Shown here piece after piece: positions 1 to 6,655 of a stretch of DNA of 64,000 bases (positions within the stretch are counted from its first letter, which is position 1; every line of letters begins with the position of its first letter). The stretch is from contig JACXVB010000001.1 of assembly GCA_014763615.1 (NCBI GenBank), forward strand, positions 1 to 64,000. The letters are read 5' to 3'. The translations under genes were made by a program, and so were the position numbers. A model generated the notes under the pieces. It was given only the letters and a program-made list of their open reading frames with translations. It was not told the DNA's origin and searched no databases. The DNA comes from Sphingobacteriales bacterium (GTDB taxonomy: Bacteria; Bacteroidota; Bacteroidia; Sphingobacteriales; Sphingobacteriaceae).

Positions 1-218
1 CTTTTTGCCATTAGTACGACAAAATTAGCTTTTTTAATGCATAAACACTTGAATATCAATGCCTGTTTTTGTGAAAAAAATGTAGGCGGACAAGTCAGGT
101 TTTTGAGCACTAAAAAATTAGGCCCAAAAGTTTCATTCCTAATTCTTTGCTACCCAACCACTTTTTTCTATTAATTAATCAAAGTTTTTAGAGTGTGATA
201 TTTTTGATAGATATGCCA
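1..218. other. left edge, no supported gene
   Basis: Plus-strand frame 1 is open from base 1 to a TAA at 172-174, so it could be the tail of a gene that begins outside the window. The translation shows no motif I recognise and has an unremarkable composition. I do not call it a gene. I see no terminator or RNA here. Confidence 0.3.
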
Positions 219-1112
219 TTATTTAAAGTTTATGTTTACACCCGATTTTTCGATTTTCAGAACAATTTCTCTACCCAAAACTAAAGCTCTATTATCAGCT
301 AAGTGCCCTGCCGGAAAATCGTAACAAACAGGGAAATCATATTTTTTAATTATTTCTTCAATAATCTCATAAGCATCATATCCAAAATAAATATCATTTT
401 CTTTGATATTGGTAAAACCACCTACAATTAAGCCTGCTAAATTTTTAAATTTTCCAGCCCGGTCTAAGGTTCTCATCATTCGATCTATGGTGTAATGATA
501 TTCTCCTACTTCTTCCATAAATAATATTTTACCGCTATAATCTATATCGCTTTTTGAAGCTAATGAAGCTACTAATAAGCTTAAATTACCTCCAATTAAT
601 TCTCCGGTAGCTTCCCCGATTTTGTTTTTTGGTGATGATGGAATTTCATAATTCAATTCTTCACCAAATAAAGCTTTTCTTAAACTTTCTAACCCAGAAG
701 CAGTGCTATCAGGTATAGTAGCAGGCATTTGTCCATGAATACTCTGAATACCCATACTTTGTAACTGAAGATGAAAAACGGTGATATCACTAAAACCGAT
801 GATCCATTTTGGTTTTTTTAAAAGTGGCGTCCAATCAATTTCATCTACAATTCTGATACAACCGTAACCTCCCCGAGCAGCAATGATGGCTTTAATCGCA
901 TCATCATTAATGAAATTTTGCATGTCTTTCGATCTCAGTTCGTCGGTTCCGGCAAATTGATGGAAAACAGCGTCAACGGTTTCACCTAAAACTACTTCTA
1001 AACCCCATAACTCTAATAGTTTTATTGCATCAGTCATGGGTGTTTTGAGTGCTTTCGCCGGACAAGTGATAGCTATTTTGTCTCCTTTTTTTAAATGCGG
1101 AGGTTGAATCAT
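219..1112 (-). CDS. LD-carboxypeptidase (peptidase family S66)
   Basis: A 297-residue protein of the LdcA/MccF family (S66), cytoplasmic serine peptidases. LdcA cuts the terminal D-Ala from murein tetrapeptides during cell-wall recycling; MccF-type members cleave microcin-like peptidyl nucleotides. The start MIQPPHLKKGDKIAI is the normal N-terminus of the family. The nucleophile motif GFSDIT gives Ser108, the FMEEVGE segment gives the acidic residue (about Glu200), and AGHLADN gives the His (about 270), so the triad looks complete. Length is typical, and I see no signal peptide. It stands alone, downstream of a small unknown gene on the same strand. Murein recycling is the likelier role because no microcin genes are nearby; this choice is inference. 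Confidence 0.88.
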   Translation of the reverse strand: MIQPPHLKKGDKIAITCPAKALKTPMTDAIKLLELWGLEVVLGETVDAVFHQFAGTDELRSKDMQNFINDDAIKAIIAARGGYGCIRIVDEIDWTPLLKKPKWIIGFSDITVFHLQLQSMGIQSIHGQMPATIPDSTASGLESLRKALFGEELNYEIPSSPKNKIGEATGELIGGNLSLLVASLASKSDIDYSGKILFMEEVGEYHYTIDRMMRTLDRAGKFKNLAGLIVGGFTNIKENDIYFGYDAYEIIEEIIKKYDFPVCYDFPAGHLADNRALVLGREIVLKIEKSGVNINFK

Positions 1113-1160
1113 TTTAGTGGATTTTATGAGGCGTTAACGATTGAAGCGACATCCTTTTTT

Positions 1161-1191
1161 TGTCATTCTGAGCGAAGTCGAAGAATAAAGC
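1161..1191. repeat. dispersed intergenic repeat (CATTCTGAGCGAAGTCG type)
   Basis: The core CATTCTGAGCGAAGTCGAAG lies between two minus-strand genes. I recall this string as a very common dispersed intergenic repeat in Bacteroidota genomes. Only one copy is in this window, so the assignment rests on recall and not on internal repetition. Confidence 0.5.
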
Positions 1192-1236
1192 AAAAAAAGA
1201 TATAGCGGAAAGCGTGTTAAAACGCACAAATATTTA

Positions 1237-1434
1237 TTACTTTTTTCTTTTAATAATTGCCGTTAAACTTTTATCCATTTTAGGCTCAGGCTGATTCACT
1301 AATTTAAATGCAATTTTAGTCATAAAAGTACCCGCCTCTAACCTTTCAGCATAAGATTTAGTTTTCCAAAAATCCTTTTGGATATCAGCATCTTCAAAGC
1401 TACTTTTCTTAAAGGAAGATTTATCAAATCGCAT
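1237..1434 (-). CDS. small protein of unknown function
   Basis: A 65-residue, basic, soluble protein with an ATG start. I do not recognise it with certainty. The middle segment (DFWKTKSYAERLEAGTFM, about residues 21-38) loosely resembles the 'YW-s-k-T-p-E-E-R-L' motif of small proteins often found beside nucleotidyltransferase-type toxin-antitoxin genes, but no such partner lies next to it. It is divergent from metG, with 111 bp between the two starts. Codon use and length look like a real small gene and not a shadow, since nothing else is encoded here. No function is assigned. Confidence 0.5.
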   Translation of the reverse strand: MRFDKSSFKKSSFEDADIQKDFWKTKSYAERLEAGTFMTKIAFKLVNQPEPKMDKSLTAIIKRKK

Positions 1435-1486
1435 ATTTCAAATATAATAAGATTAAATTCATTAATAATCAAATCTCTCAAGGCTA

Positions 1487-1517
1487 TTTAATATCATGCT
1501 TAAACAGCTATCTTTGC
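1487..1517 (+). promoter_or_regulatory. metG promoter (Bacteroidota type)
   Basis: A TATCTTTGC element (1509-1517) matches the Bacteroidota -7 consensus TAnnTTTG. It is preceded at an 18-base spacing by TTTA (1487-1490), a three-of-four match to the -33 TTTG. Transcription would start near 1524, about 22 bases before the TTG start of metG. Confidence 0.6.
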
Positions 1518-1545
1518 AAATTAATAAAACAAAAGCATTTCTGTT

Positions 1546-3609
1546 TTGACGAAGAAAAATTATAAAAGATATACCATTACTTCTGCTTTGCCTTATGCAA
1601 ACGGACCTTTACATATTGGGCATTTGGCTGGTGCTTATTTGCCTGCTGATATTTTTGTGAGACACTTGCGCTTGCAGAAGAAAGATGTGGTTTATGTGTG
1701 CGGTTCTGACGAGCATGGGGCGGCCATTACGATAAAAGCAAAGAAAGAAGGCACTACGCCGCAAGCTATTATTGACCAATACAATGCTCAAATCAAGAAG
1801 AGTTTTGAGGATTTTGGGATAGCTTTTGACATTTATCATCGTACTTCTTCGCCAATTCATCACGATTTATCAAAAGAGTTTTTCTTGAATTTATATGAGA
1901 AAGACGAATTTATTGAGAAATTCTCTGACCAATATTTTGATGAGGAATATCAGCAATTTTTAGCAGACCGATACATCATCGGCACTTGCCCTAATTGCGG
2001 AAATGAAAATGCTTACGGCGACCAATGTGAAAAATGTGGTACTTCACTTAGCCCCACAGATTTAATTAATCCACGATCCACTTTAAGTGGAAATCCACCG
2101 ATATTGAAACCCACAAAACATTGGTATTTGCCTTTAGATAAATATCAACCTTGGCTAGAAAAATGGTTGTTAGAGGGTAAAAAGGATGTTTGGAAAACCA
2201 ATGTTTATGGGCAATGTTCCTCTTGGCTGAAACAAGGTTTACAACCGCGTTCGATGACCCGTGATTTAGATTGGGGCGTGGATGTTCCTTTGGAAGAAGC
2301 CGCCGGAAAGAAATTATATGTTTGGTTGGATGCACCAATCGGTTATATTTCTGCAACCAAACAATGGGCAATAGACCATGGAAAGGATTGGCAATTATAC
2401 TGGAAGCAACAGCCTAATAATGATGATAATTCTTGTTTAATTCATTTTATTGGGAAAGACAATATCGTTTTTCATTGTATCACTTTCCCTTCTATTTTAC
2501 ATGCTCATGGCGAGTATATTTTACCTGAGCAAGTTCCGGCTAATGAATTTTTAAATTTGGAAGGTGATAAATTATCGACTTCAAGAAATCATGCGGTTTG
2601 GTTGCATGAATATTTGGAAGCATTTCCTGGAAAACAAGACGAGTTGCGCTATGTTTTAACCTCCATTATGCCTGAAACCAGTGATAGTGAATTTACTTGG
2701 AAAGATTACCAAGCCAGAGTAAACAACGAGTTGGTAGCTATTCTCGGGAATTTTGTGAACAGGGTGATGATTCTGATGCATAAATATTTCGATGGAAAAG
2801 TTTTAGGAGGTTCAAAATTCACCAATCAATCTTTATTTGATGAAGTAGGAAAGGCTTATGATGAGATAGATCAACATTTAAATGATTTCAAATTTAGAAA
2901 TGCGATTTCAACCATGATGGATGTGGCTCGTTTGGGTAACCGCTACCTAACCGAAAATGAACCTTGGAAAACTTTTAAAGAAAATCCAGAAGAAGCAAGA
3001 GACGTTTTACAAAACTGTTTGCATATTATTGCCCATTTAGCAACTTTGGCGCAACCATTTTTGCCTCATACTTCTGAAAAAATATTCGGAATGTTGAATA
3101 TAGAAAAACAGGTTTTGAATTATGATGAGGAAATTATTTTTGAAGACGGTCATCAATTGAAACCAGCTTCCTTATTGTTTGAAAAAGTAGAAGATGCAGT
3201 GGTAGAAGCGCAAATTCAAAAATTAGTGGATGCTAAAGAATCAAATAAAATAGAAACAAAAGCATCGGTTTTACCTGCTAAAGAAAATATCAGTTTTGAT
3301 CAATTTGCGGGTTTAGATATCCGTGTTGGAACCATTTTAGCAGCAGAAAAAGTAGCTAAAACTAAGAAGCTTTTGAAGCTAAAAATTGATACCGGAATAG
3401 ATGAAAGAACAGTAGTTTCTGGCATTGCAGGGTTCTTTGATCCAGAGAAAATTATAGGTCAGCAAGTGAGTATTTTGGTGAATTTAGAGCCAAGAGAAAT
3501 TAAAGGAATCCTTTCGCAAGGGATGATTTTAATGGCAGAAAATTCGGATGGAAAACTTACTTTTGTAGTACCAAAGGAAGAGTTTTCTGCTGGTAGTGTG
3601 ATTAGATAA
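1546..3609 (+). CDS. metG: methionyl-tRNA synthetase
   Basis: A 687-residue class I synthetase that charges tRNA-Met. The HIGH motif is at residues 23-26 (PLHIGHLAG). A zinc knuckle CPNCG...CEKCG (Cys148, 151, 161, 164) and the KMSKS-equivalent KLSTS (342-346) follow. The last ~100 residues form the C-terminal EMAP/Trbp111-like tRNA-binding domain (FAGLDIRVGTILAAEK onward), which is usually the dimerisation part of bacterial MetRS. The start codon is TTG at 1546: an in-frame TAA at 1525 rules out a longer form, and the next Met is inside the catalytic domain. It has its own promoter and is followed 7 bases later by a tRNA-Arg fragment. Confidence 0.97.
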   Translation: MTKKNYKRYTITSALPYANGPLHIGHLAGAYLPADIFVRHLRLQKKDVVYVCGSDEHGAAITIKAKKEGTTPQAIIDQYNAQIKKSFEDFGIAFDIYHRTSSPIHHDLSKEFFLNLYEKDEFIEKFSDQYFDEEYQQFLADRYIIGTCPNCGNENAYGDQCEKCGTSLSPTDLINPRSTLSGNPPILKPTKHWYLPLDKYQPWLEKWLLEGKKDVWKTNVYGQCSSWLKQGLQPRSMTRDLDWGVDVPLEEAAGKKLYVWLDAPIGYISATKQWAIDHGKDWQLYWKQQPNNDDNSCLIHFIGKDNIVFHCITFPSILHAHGEYILPEQVPANEFLNLEGDKLSTSRNHAVWLHEYLEAFPGKQDELRYVLTSIMPETSDSEFTWKDYQARVNNELVAILGNFVNRVMILMHKYFDGKVLGGSKFTNQSLFDEVGKAYDEIDQHLNDFKFRNAISTMMDVARLGNRYLTENEPWKTFKENPEEARDVLQNCLHIIAHLATLAQPFLPHTSEKIFGMLNIEKQVLNYDEEIIFEDGHQLKPASLLFEKVEDAVVEAQIQKLVDAKESNKIETKASVLPAKENISFDQFAGLDIRVGTILAAEKVAKTKKLLKLKIDTGIDERTVVSGIAGFFDPEKIIGQQVSILVNLEPREIKGILSQGMILMAENSDGKLTFVVPKEEFSAGSVIR

Positions 3610-3616
3610 AACAATT

Positions 3617-3689
3617 GGTCTCATAGTTCAACGCCCGCCCGGCTGAACGCCGTTCGGACGGGGATAGAATAGAAGTTTCCTAAACTTTA
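3617..3689 (+). pseudogene. 5' fragment of tRNA-Arg(CCT), interrupted in the D-loop
   Basis: Bases 3617-3633 repeat the first 17 nt of the intact tRNA-Arg at 3706, and 3663-3689 repeat its next 27 nt without a mismatch, covering the anticodon arm including CCT. Between them is a 29-bp palindromic insert (3634-3662). Homology stops after the anticodon stem: the variable loop, T arm and 3' acceptor strand are missing, so this copy cannot be a tRNA. It lies 7 bp after metG and 16 bp before the intact copy. Confidence 0.85.
3634..3662. repeat. 29-bp palindromic insert, copy 1
   Basis: A GC-rich hairpin in AT-rich DNA. It has a 7-bp lower stem CCCGCCC/GGACGGG (one C.A mismatch), a 4-nt 5' bulge GGCT, an upper stem GAAC/GTTC and the loop GCC. 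It sits in the D-loop of the tRNA-Arg 5' fragment, immediately before GAT. The insert at 4061-4088 has the same architecture and target context. The exact ends are ambiguous by a base or two because of flanking G residues. Confidence 0.8.
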
Positions 3690-3705
3690 AAATTAGGATA
3701 GAACT

Positions 3706-3777
3706 GGTCTCATAGTTCAACGGATAGAATAGAAGTTTCCTAAACTTTAGATGTGGGTTCGATTCCCGCTGAGACCA
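3706..3777 (+). tRNA. tRNA-Arg(CCT)
   Basis: A complete 72-nt cloverleaf. The acceptor stem is GGTCTCA/TGAGACC with discriminator A3777. The D stem is GTTC/GAAT, the anticodon stem GAAGT/ACTTT with loop TTCCTAA (anticodon CCT at 3739-3741), the variable loop has 4 nt, and the T stem is GTGGG/CCCGC with loop TTCGATT. CCA is not encoded. This is the only intact one of three related copies, so it is presumably the functional gene. It reads AGG codons. Confidence 0.95.
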
Positions 3778-3797
3778 CAGACCACCAAAGACAAATA

Positions 3798-4043
3798 ATG
3801 TATTACGCTTACGTTATCAAAAGTGAGCTTTATGATTATTATTATAAAGGTCATTGCGAGTCATTAGAAATAAGATTGAAACAACATAATTCTGGTCATA
3901 CTCAATCTATCAAGCCATATATTCCTTTCAAACTTGTTTATTTTGAAGAATTTGAAACAAGAGAAGAAGCCATTAAAAGAGAGAAATATTTTAAGAGTGC
4001 AGCGGGAAGAAGATTTCTAAAAACTAAAATAGAATTTTCCTAA
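3798..4043 (+). CDS. GIY-YIG nuclease-domain protein, tRNA-associated
   Basis: An 81-residue single-domain protein of the small GIY-YIG (UPF0213/YhbQ-like) family. The paired-tyrosine core (YYAYVIKS...YYYKG) is followed by RLKQHNSGHT with the conserved Arg, and by a Glu (FEEFETREEAIKREKYFK) expected in the active site. The open frame extends upstream into the tRNA (codons for GSIPAETT), but that is tRNA sequence; ATG 3798, 20 bases after the tRNA, is the sensible start. The last codons and the TAA stop (4041-4043) lie inside the anticodon arm of a downstream tRNA-Arg fragment. Family members cut DNA or are uncharacterised. A role in mobility of this locus is inference. Confidence 0.85.
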   Translation: MYYAYVIKSELYDYYYKGHCESLEIRLKQHNSGHTQSIKPYIPFKLVYFEEFETREEAIKREKYFKSAAGRRFLKTKIEFS

Positions 4044-4105
4044 ACTTTAGATATGAGTTCCCTGCCCGAAAGAACTCGTTCAGGCGGGGATTCCCGCTGA
4101 GACCA
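4028..4105 (+). pseudogene. 3' fragment of tRNA-Arg(CCT), interrupted in the T-loop
   Basis: From about 4028 the sequence follows the intact tRNA from its anticodon arm to the discriminator A (4105). It carries point differences: the anticodon 5' stem GAAGT is GAATT, and the T stem GTGGG is ATGAG, so pairing is damaged. A 28-bp palindromic insert (4061-4088) splits the T-loop between TTC and GATT. The acceptor and D arms are absent. Its anticodon region also encodes the end of the GIY-YIG gene. Confidence 0.85.
4061..4088. repeat. 28-bp palindromic insert, copy 2
   Basis: A hairpin with lower stem CCTGCCC/AGGCGGG (one T.G wobble, one C.A mismatch), a 4-nt 5' bulge GAAA, upper stem GAAC/GTTC and loop TC. 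It has the same plan as the insert at 3634-3662 and likewise sits directly before GAT, here in the T-loop of the tRNA-Arg 3' fragment. I found no third copy in the window by eye. Confidence 0.8.
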
Positions 4106-4107
4106 CT

Positions 4108-4138
4108 AAAGCCTTAGCGTTTGCTGAAGCTTTTTTTT
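4108..4138 (+). terminator. rho-independent terminator after the tRNA/GIY-YIG locus
   Basis: AAAGCCTTAGC pairs with GCTGAAGCTTT around the loop GTTT, with one mismatch and one wobble, and is followed by eight T. It comes two bases after the end of the tRNA-Arg 3' fragment, where the terminator of an undisturbed tRNA gene would be expected. It also overlaps any start of pxpB earlier than 4172. Confidence 0.75.
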
Positions 4139-4171
4139 ATTAAACGAAGAAACCTGTATCTTTCATTTTTT

Positions 4172-4906
4172 ATGGTTCCTGATTTAAAAAAATATATCCT
4201 ACATCCAATTAGCGAAAAAGCGATTTCCATAGTATTTGGAAATCAGATTAGCGAAGCGATTAGGCAACAAATCAGTAGGCTAAATCGCTTGATTCTGGCA
4301 AATCCATTTTTGGGTTTATTAAACGCTATTCCTGCTTACACTACGCTCACGCTATTTTTCGAGCCTTCTATATTATTAAAAGATACATCGCTTAAAGGCT
4401 CAACTTGTTCAGAAAAGATTACTTTTTATTTGGCGCAATTAGAAAATCTTAACCAAAACGAGGCAGAAAATAAAAGTCGAATTATCAAAATTCCTATTTG
4501 CTACGAGGAAGTATTTGGACTAGATTTAGCAGAGCTTTCCAGTATTCATCAACTGAGTAAAGAAGAAATCATCCAGCTACATACAGAGGCTGCATATCCA
4601 GTTTATATGATTGGTTTTGTGCCTGGTTTTCCTTACTTAGGAGGATTAAATCCTGTTTTAAACTCGCCAAGAAAAGCCTCACCCAGAAAAGTAATTCCTG
4701 CAGGTTCGGTTGGAATAGCAGGGATGCAAACCGGAATTTATCCTTTAGCAACTCCTGGAGGTTGGCAAATTATCGGACGAACACCGCTGAAATTATTTGA
4801 TGCTTATCGCCAGCAGCCTTCTTTATTAAAAGCGGGAGATGTTGTAAAATTTGAACCGATTAGCTTCACCGATTTTCAAAAAATTTATCAAAAAGAATGG
4901 GCCTAA
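4172..4906 (+). CDS. pxpB: 5-oxoprolinase subunit B
   Basis: A 244-residue protein of the KipI / allophanate-hydrolase-subunit-1 family. PxpB works with PxpA and PxpC to open 5-oxoproline (pyroglutamate) to glutamate using ATP. Diagnostic segments are GFVPGFPYLGGL, SPRKVIPAGSVGIAG and PLATPGGWQIIGRTP in the C-terminal half. A longer open frame reaches back to 4121, but it would run through the terminator hairpin, so ATG 4172 (MVPDLKKYIL) is chosen. The 3' end overlaps pxpC by 10 bases, suggesting translational coupling. The pairing with pxpC and pxpA argues against a stand-alone KipI kinase inhibitor. Confidence 0.92.
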   Translation: MVPDLKKYILHPISEKAISIVFGNQISEAIRQQISRLNRLILANPFLGLLNAIPAYTTLTLFFEPSILLKDTSLKGSTCSEKITFYLAQLENLNQNEAENKSRIIKIPICYEEVFGLDLAELSSIHQLSKEEIIQLHTEAAYPVYMIGFVPGFPYLGGLNPVLNSPRKASPRKVIPAGSVGIAGMQTGIYPLATPGGWQIIGRTPLKLFDAYRQQPSLLKAGDVVKFEPISFTDFQKIYQKEWA

Positions 4907-5892
4907 AAATCATTAAACCCGGATTATTAAGCACCATTCAGGATGCTGGCAGAACTGCTTATTTAGATCAAGCGGTTGCTATTTCTGGCGCAATGGATCA
5001 GTTTTCTTTTAGTTTAGCGAACCTTTTAGTAGGTAATGATGAAAATGAAGCGGTAATTGAGTTCACTTTTGGTGGGATAGAAATTTTAGCTCAAAGCGAT
5101 TTATTAATCGCTTTTGTAGGTGCACAAGAATTCATTACTATCAATGAAATGAGCGTTCCCTCTCACCGACCAGTTTTTGTTCCTGCTCAATCTACGCTCA
5201 AAATTTCGCATCAAAATCAAGGTAAATTTAGCTATTTGGCCATAGCAGGAGGTTTAGATATTCCTTTAGTCTTAGAAAGCAGAAGCACTTTTTTAACGGC
5301 CAATTTTGGAGGTTTTAAAGGCAGGGCTTTACAAAAAGGAGACGAATTAACTACTCAAGAAAGTTTATCAGAAACATCCAAAAACTTATTAAAAAAGTTA
5401 AAAGGAACGCAAGTCAATTTTACCAATTGGAGTATTCCGACGCATCAATTTTCAGCTCAAACGCAATTTATCAGAATCATCAAAGGGCCAGAATTAGAAT
5501 GGTTTGATAATTTGGCTATCGCCGATTTTGTTTCTGAACCTTATCAAATTACAGATGGAAACAGAATGGGTGTTCATCTTTCGGGTAAATTGGTGCAACG
5601 AAAAAAATCTCATCTACAAGAATTGTTATCTACCGCGGTAGTTCCCGGAACGATTCAGGTTTCTGGAAATGGCGCTTTAATCTTGCTCATGGCAGATTGC
5701 CAAACCACTGGAGGGTATCCTAGAATTGGAAAAGTTATCGAAGTGGATCTTCCAAAATGTGCTCAATTAAAAACTGGAGATCAGCTTCAATTTGAGTTCA
5801 TCAGTTTAAAAGAAGCCGAAAAGCTGTATCTTGAACGTTCAAAAGATTTGCAAAAATTAAAGGCTTCAGTTCAATTTAAATCAATGGAATAA
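4897..5892 (+). CDS. pxpC: 5-oxoprolinase subunit C
   Basis: A 331-residue biotin-dependent-carboxyltransferase-like protein (KipA / AHS2 family). The N-terminus IIKPGLLSTIQDAGR and the following GAMDQFSFSLANLLVGN are typical, as is the segment SNGALILLMADCQTTGGYPRIG-like near residue 270. Together with PxpB it is expected to activate or transfer phosphate during ATP-dependent ring opening of 5-oxoproline by PxpA. It overlaps pxpB by 10 bases and is followed after one base by pxpA, so the three are almost certainly co-transcribed. Length is normal for the family. Confidence 0.92.
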   Translation: MGLKIIKPGLLSTIQDAGRTAYLDQAVAISGAMDQFSFSLANLLVGNDENEAVIEFTFGGIEILAQSDLLIAFVGAQEFITINEMSVPSHRPVFVPAQSTLKISHQNQGKFSYLAIAGGLDIPLVLESRSTFLTANFGGFKGRALQKGDELTTQESLSETSKNLLKKLKGTQVNFTNWSIPTHQFSAQTQFIRIIKGPELEWFDNLAIADFVSEPYQITDGNRMGVHLSGKLVQRKKSHLQELLSTAVVPGTIQVSGNGALILLMADCQTTGGYPRIGKVIEVDLPKCAQLKTGDQLQFEFISLKEAEKLYLERSKDLQKLKASVQFKSME

Positions 5893-5893
5893 A

Positions 5894-6655
5894 ATGGTAA
5901 GTATTGATGTCAATTGTGATATGGGTGAAGCATTTGGAAATTATCCAATGCCAAATGATGAGCTATTGTTCGATTATATTTCTTCAGCAAATATCGCTTG
6001 CGGTTTTCACGCCGGTGATTCGGCAGTGATGGAAGAAACAGTGGCATTGGCCATAAAAAAAGGCGTTGCTATTGGCGCTCATCCGGGTTTGCCAGATTTG
6101 CAAGGTTTTGGCAGAAGAGAGCTAAAAATATCGCCCAAAGAGGCTTATCAAATTACTTTATATCAGATTGGGGCTTTGTTTGCATTTGTAAAGGCGGCTC
6201 ATGCTAAACTTCATCATGTAAAACCTCATGGCGCATTATACAATATGGCAGCTAAGGATAAAAATTTAGCAAGAGCTATTGTTAGCGCTGTTCATGATTT
6301 TGATGCCTCGCTCATTTTATATGGTTTGGCAGGTAGCGAAATGATGGATGAAGCAGCAAAAATAGGATTAAAAACAGCTTCAGAGGTTTTTGCAGATCGT
6401 ACTTATCAGGATGATGGTTCTTTAACCCCACGCTCTCAATCTAATGCTTTAATTACTACTGAAAAAGAGTCTTTAGAACAGGTTTTAAGAATGGTGAATC
6501 ATCAGGAGGTAGTTTCTACTCATCAAAAAATCATCAAAATTAAAGCGGAAACTTTATGCTTACATGGTGATGGTGCACATGCAGTTGATTTTGCTAAGAC
6601 CATTCACCAAACTTTAAAAAGTGAAGGAATCATCATTAAATCTCCCTCAAGTTGA
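5894..6655 (+). CDS. pxpA: 5-oxoprolinase subunit A (LamB/YcsF family)
   Basis: A 253-residue cytoplasmic protein that completes the PxpABC 5-oxoprolinase. Conserved blocks run in order: IDVNCDMGEAFGNY at the N-terminus, ANIACGFHAGD (about 31-41), AHPGLPDLQGFGRR, VKPHGALYN, FADRTYQDDGSLTPR and CLHGDGAHAV near the end. All the conserved acidic and His residues of the family are visible. The ATG is one base after the pxpC stop. Its stop TGA overlaps the TTG start of the next gene (TTGA). In this pathway spontaneously formed pyroglutamate, or pyroglutamate from N-terminal peptides, is returned to glutamate. Confidence 0.94.
   Translation: MVSIDVNCDMGEAFGNYPMPNDELLFDYISSANIACGFHAGDSAVMEETVALAIKKGVAIGAHPGLPDLQGFGRRELKISPKEAYQITLYQIGALFAFVKAAHAKLHHVKPHGALYNMAAKDKNLARAIVSAVHDFDASLILYGLAGSEMMDEAAKIGLKTASEVFADRTYQDDGSLTPRSQSNALITTEKESLEQVLRMVNHQEVVSTHQKIIKIKAETLCLHGDGAHAVDFAKTIHQTLKSEGIIIKSPSS

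Noticed and set aside
1-174. Open plus-strand frame at the left edge
   Set aside because: 57 codons with no recognised motif and no visible start. It could be chance in AT-rich DNA, so it is described but not called.
3753-3797. N-terminal 15 residues of the GIY-YIG reading frame
   Set aside because: They are translated from the T arm and acceptor stem of the intact tRNA-Arg and the bases just after it. The conserved domain starts at ATG 3798.
4121-4171. Longer start for pxpB (MLKLFFIKRRN...)
   Set aside because: It would begin inside the terminator hairpin and T-run at 4108-4138. The family N-terminus fits ATG 4172.
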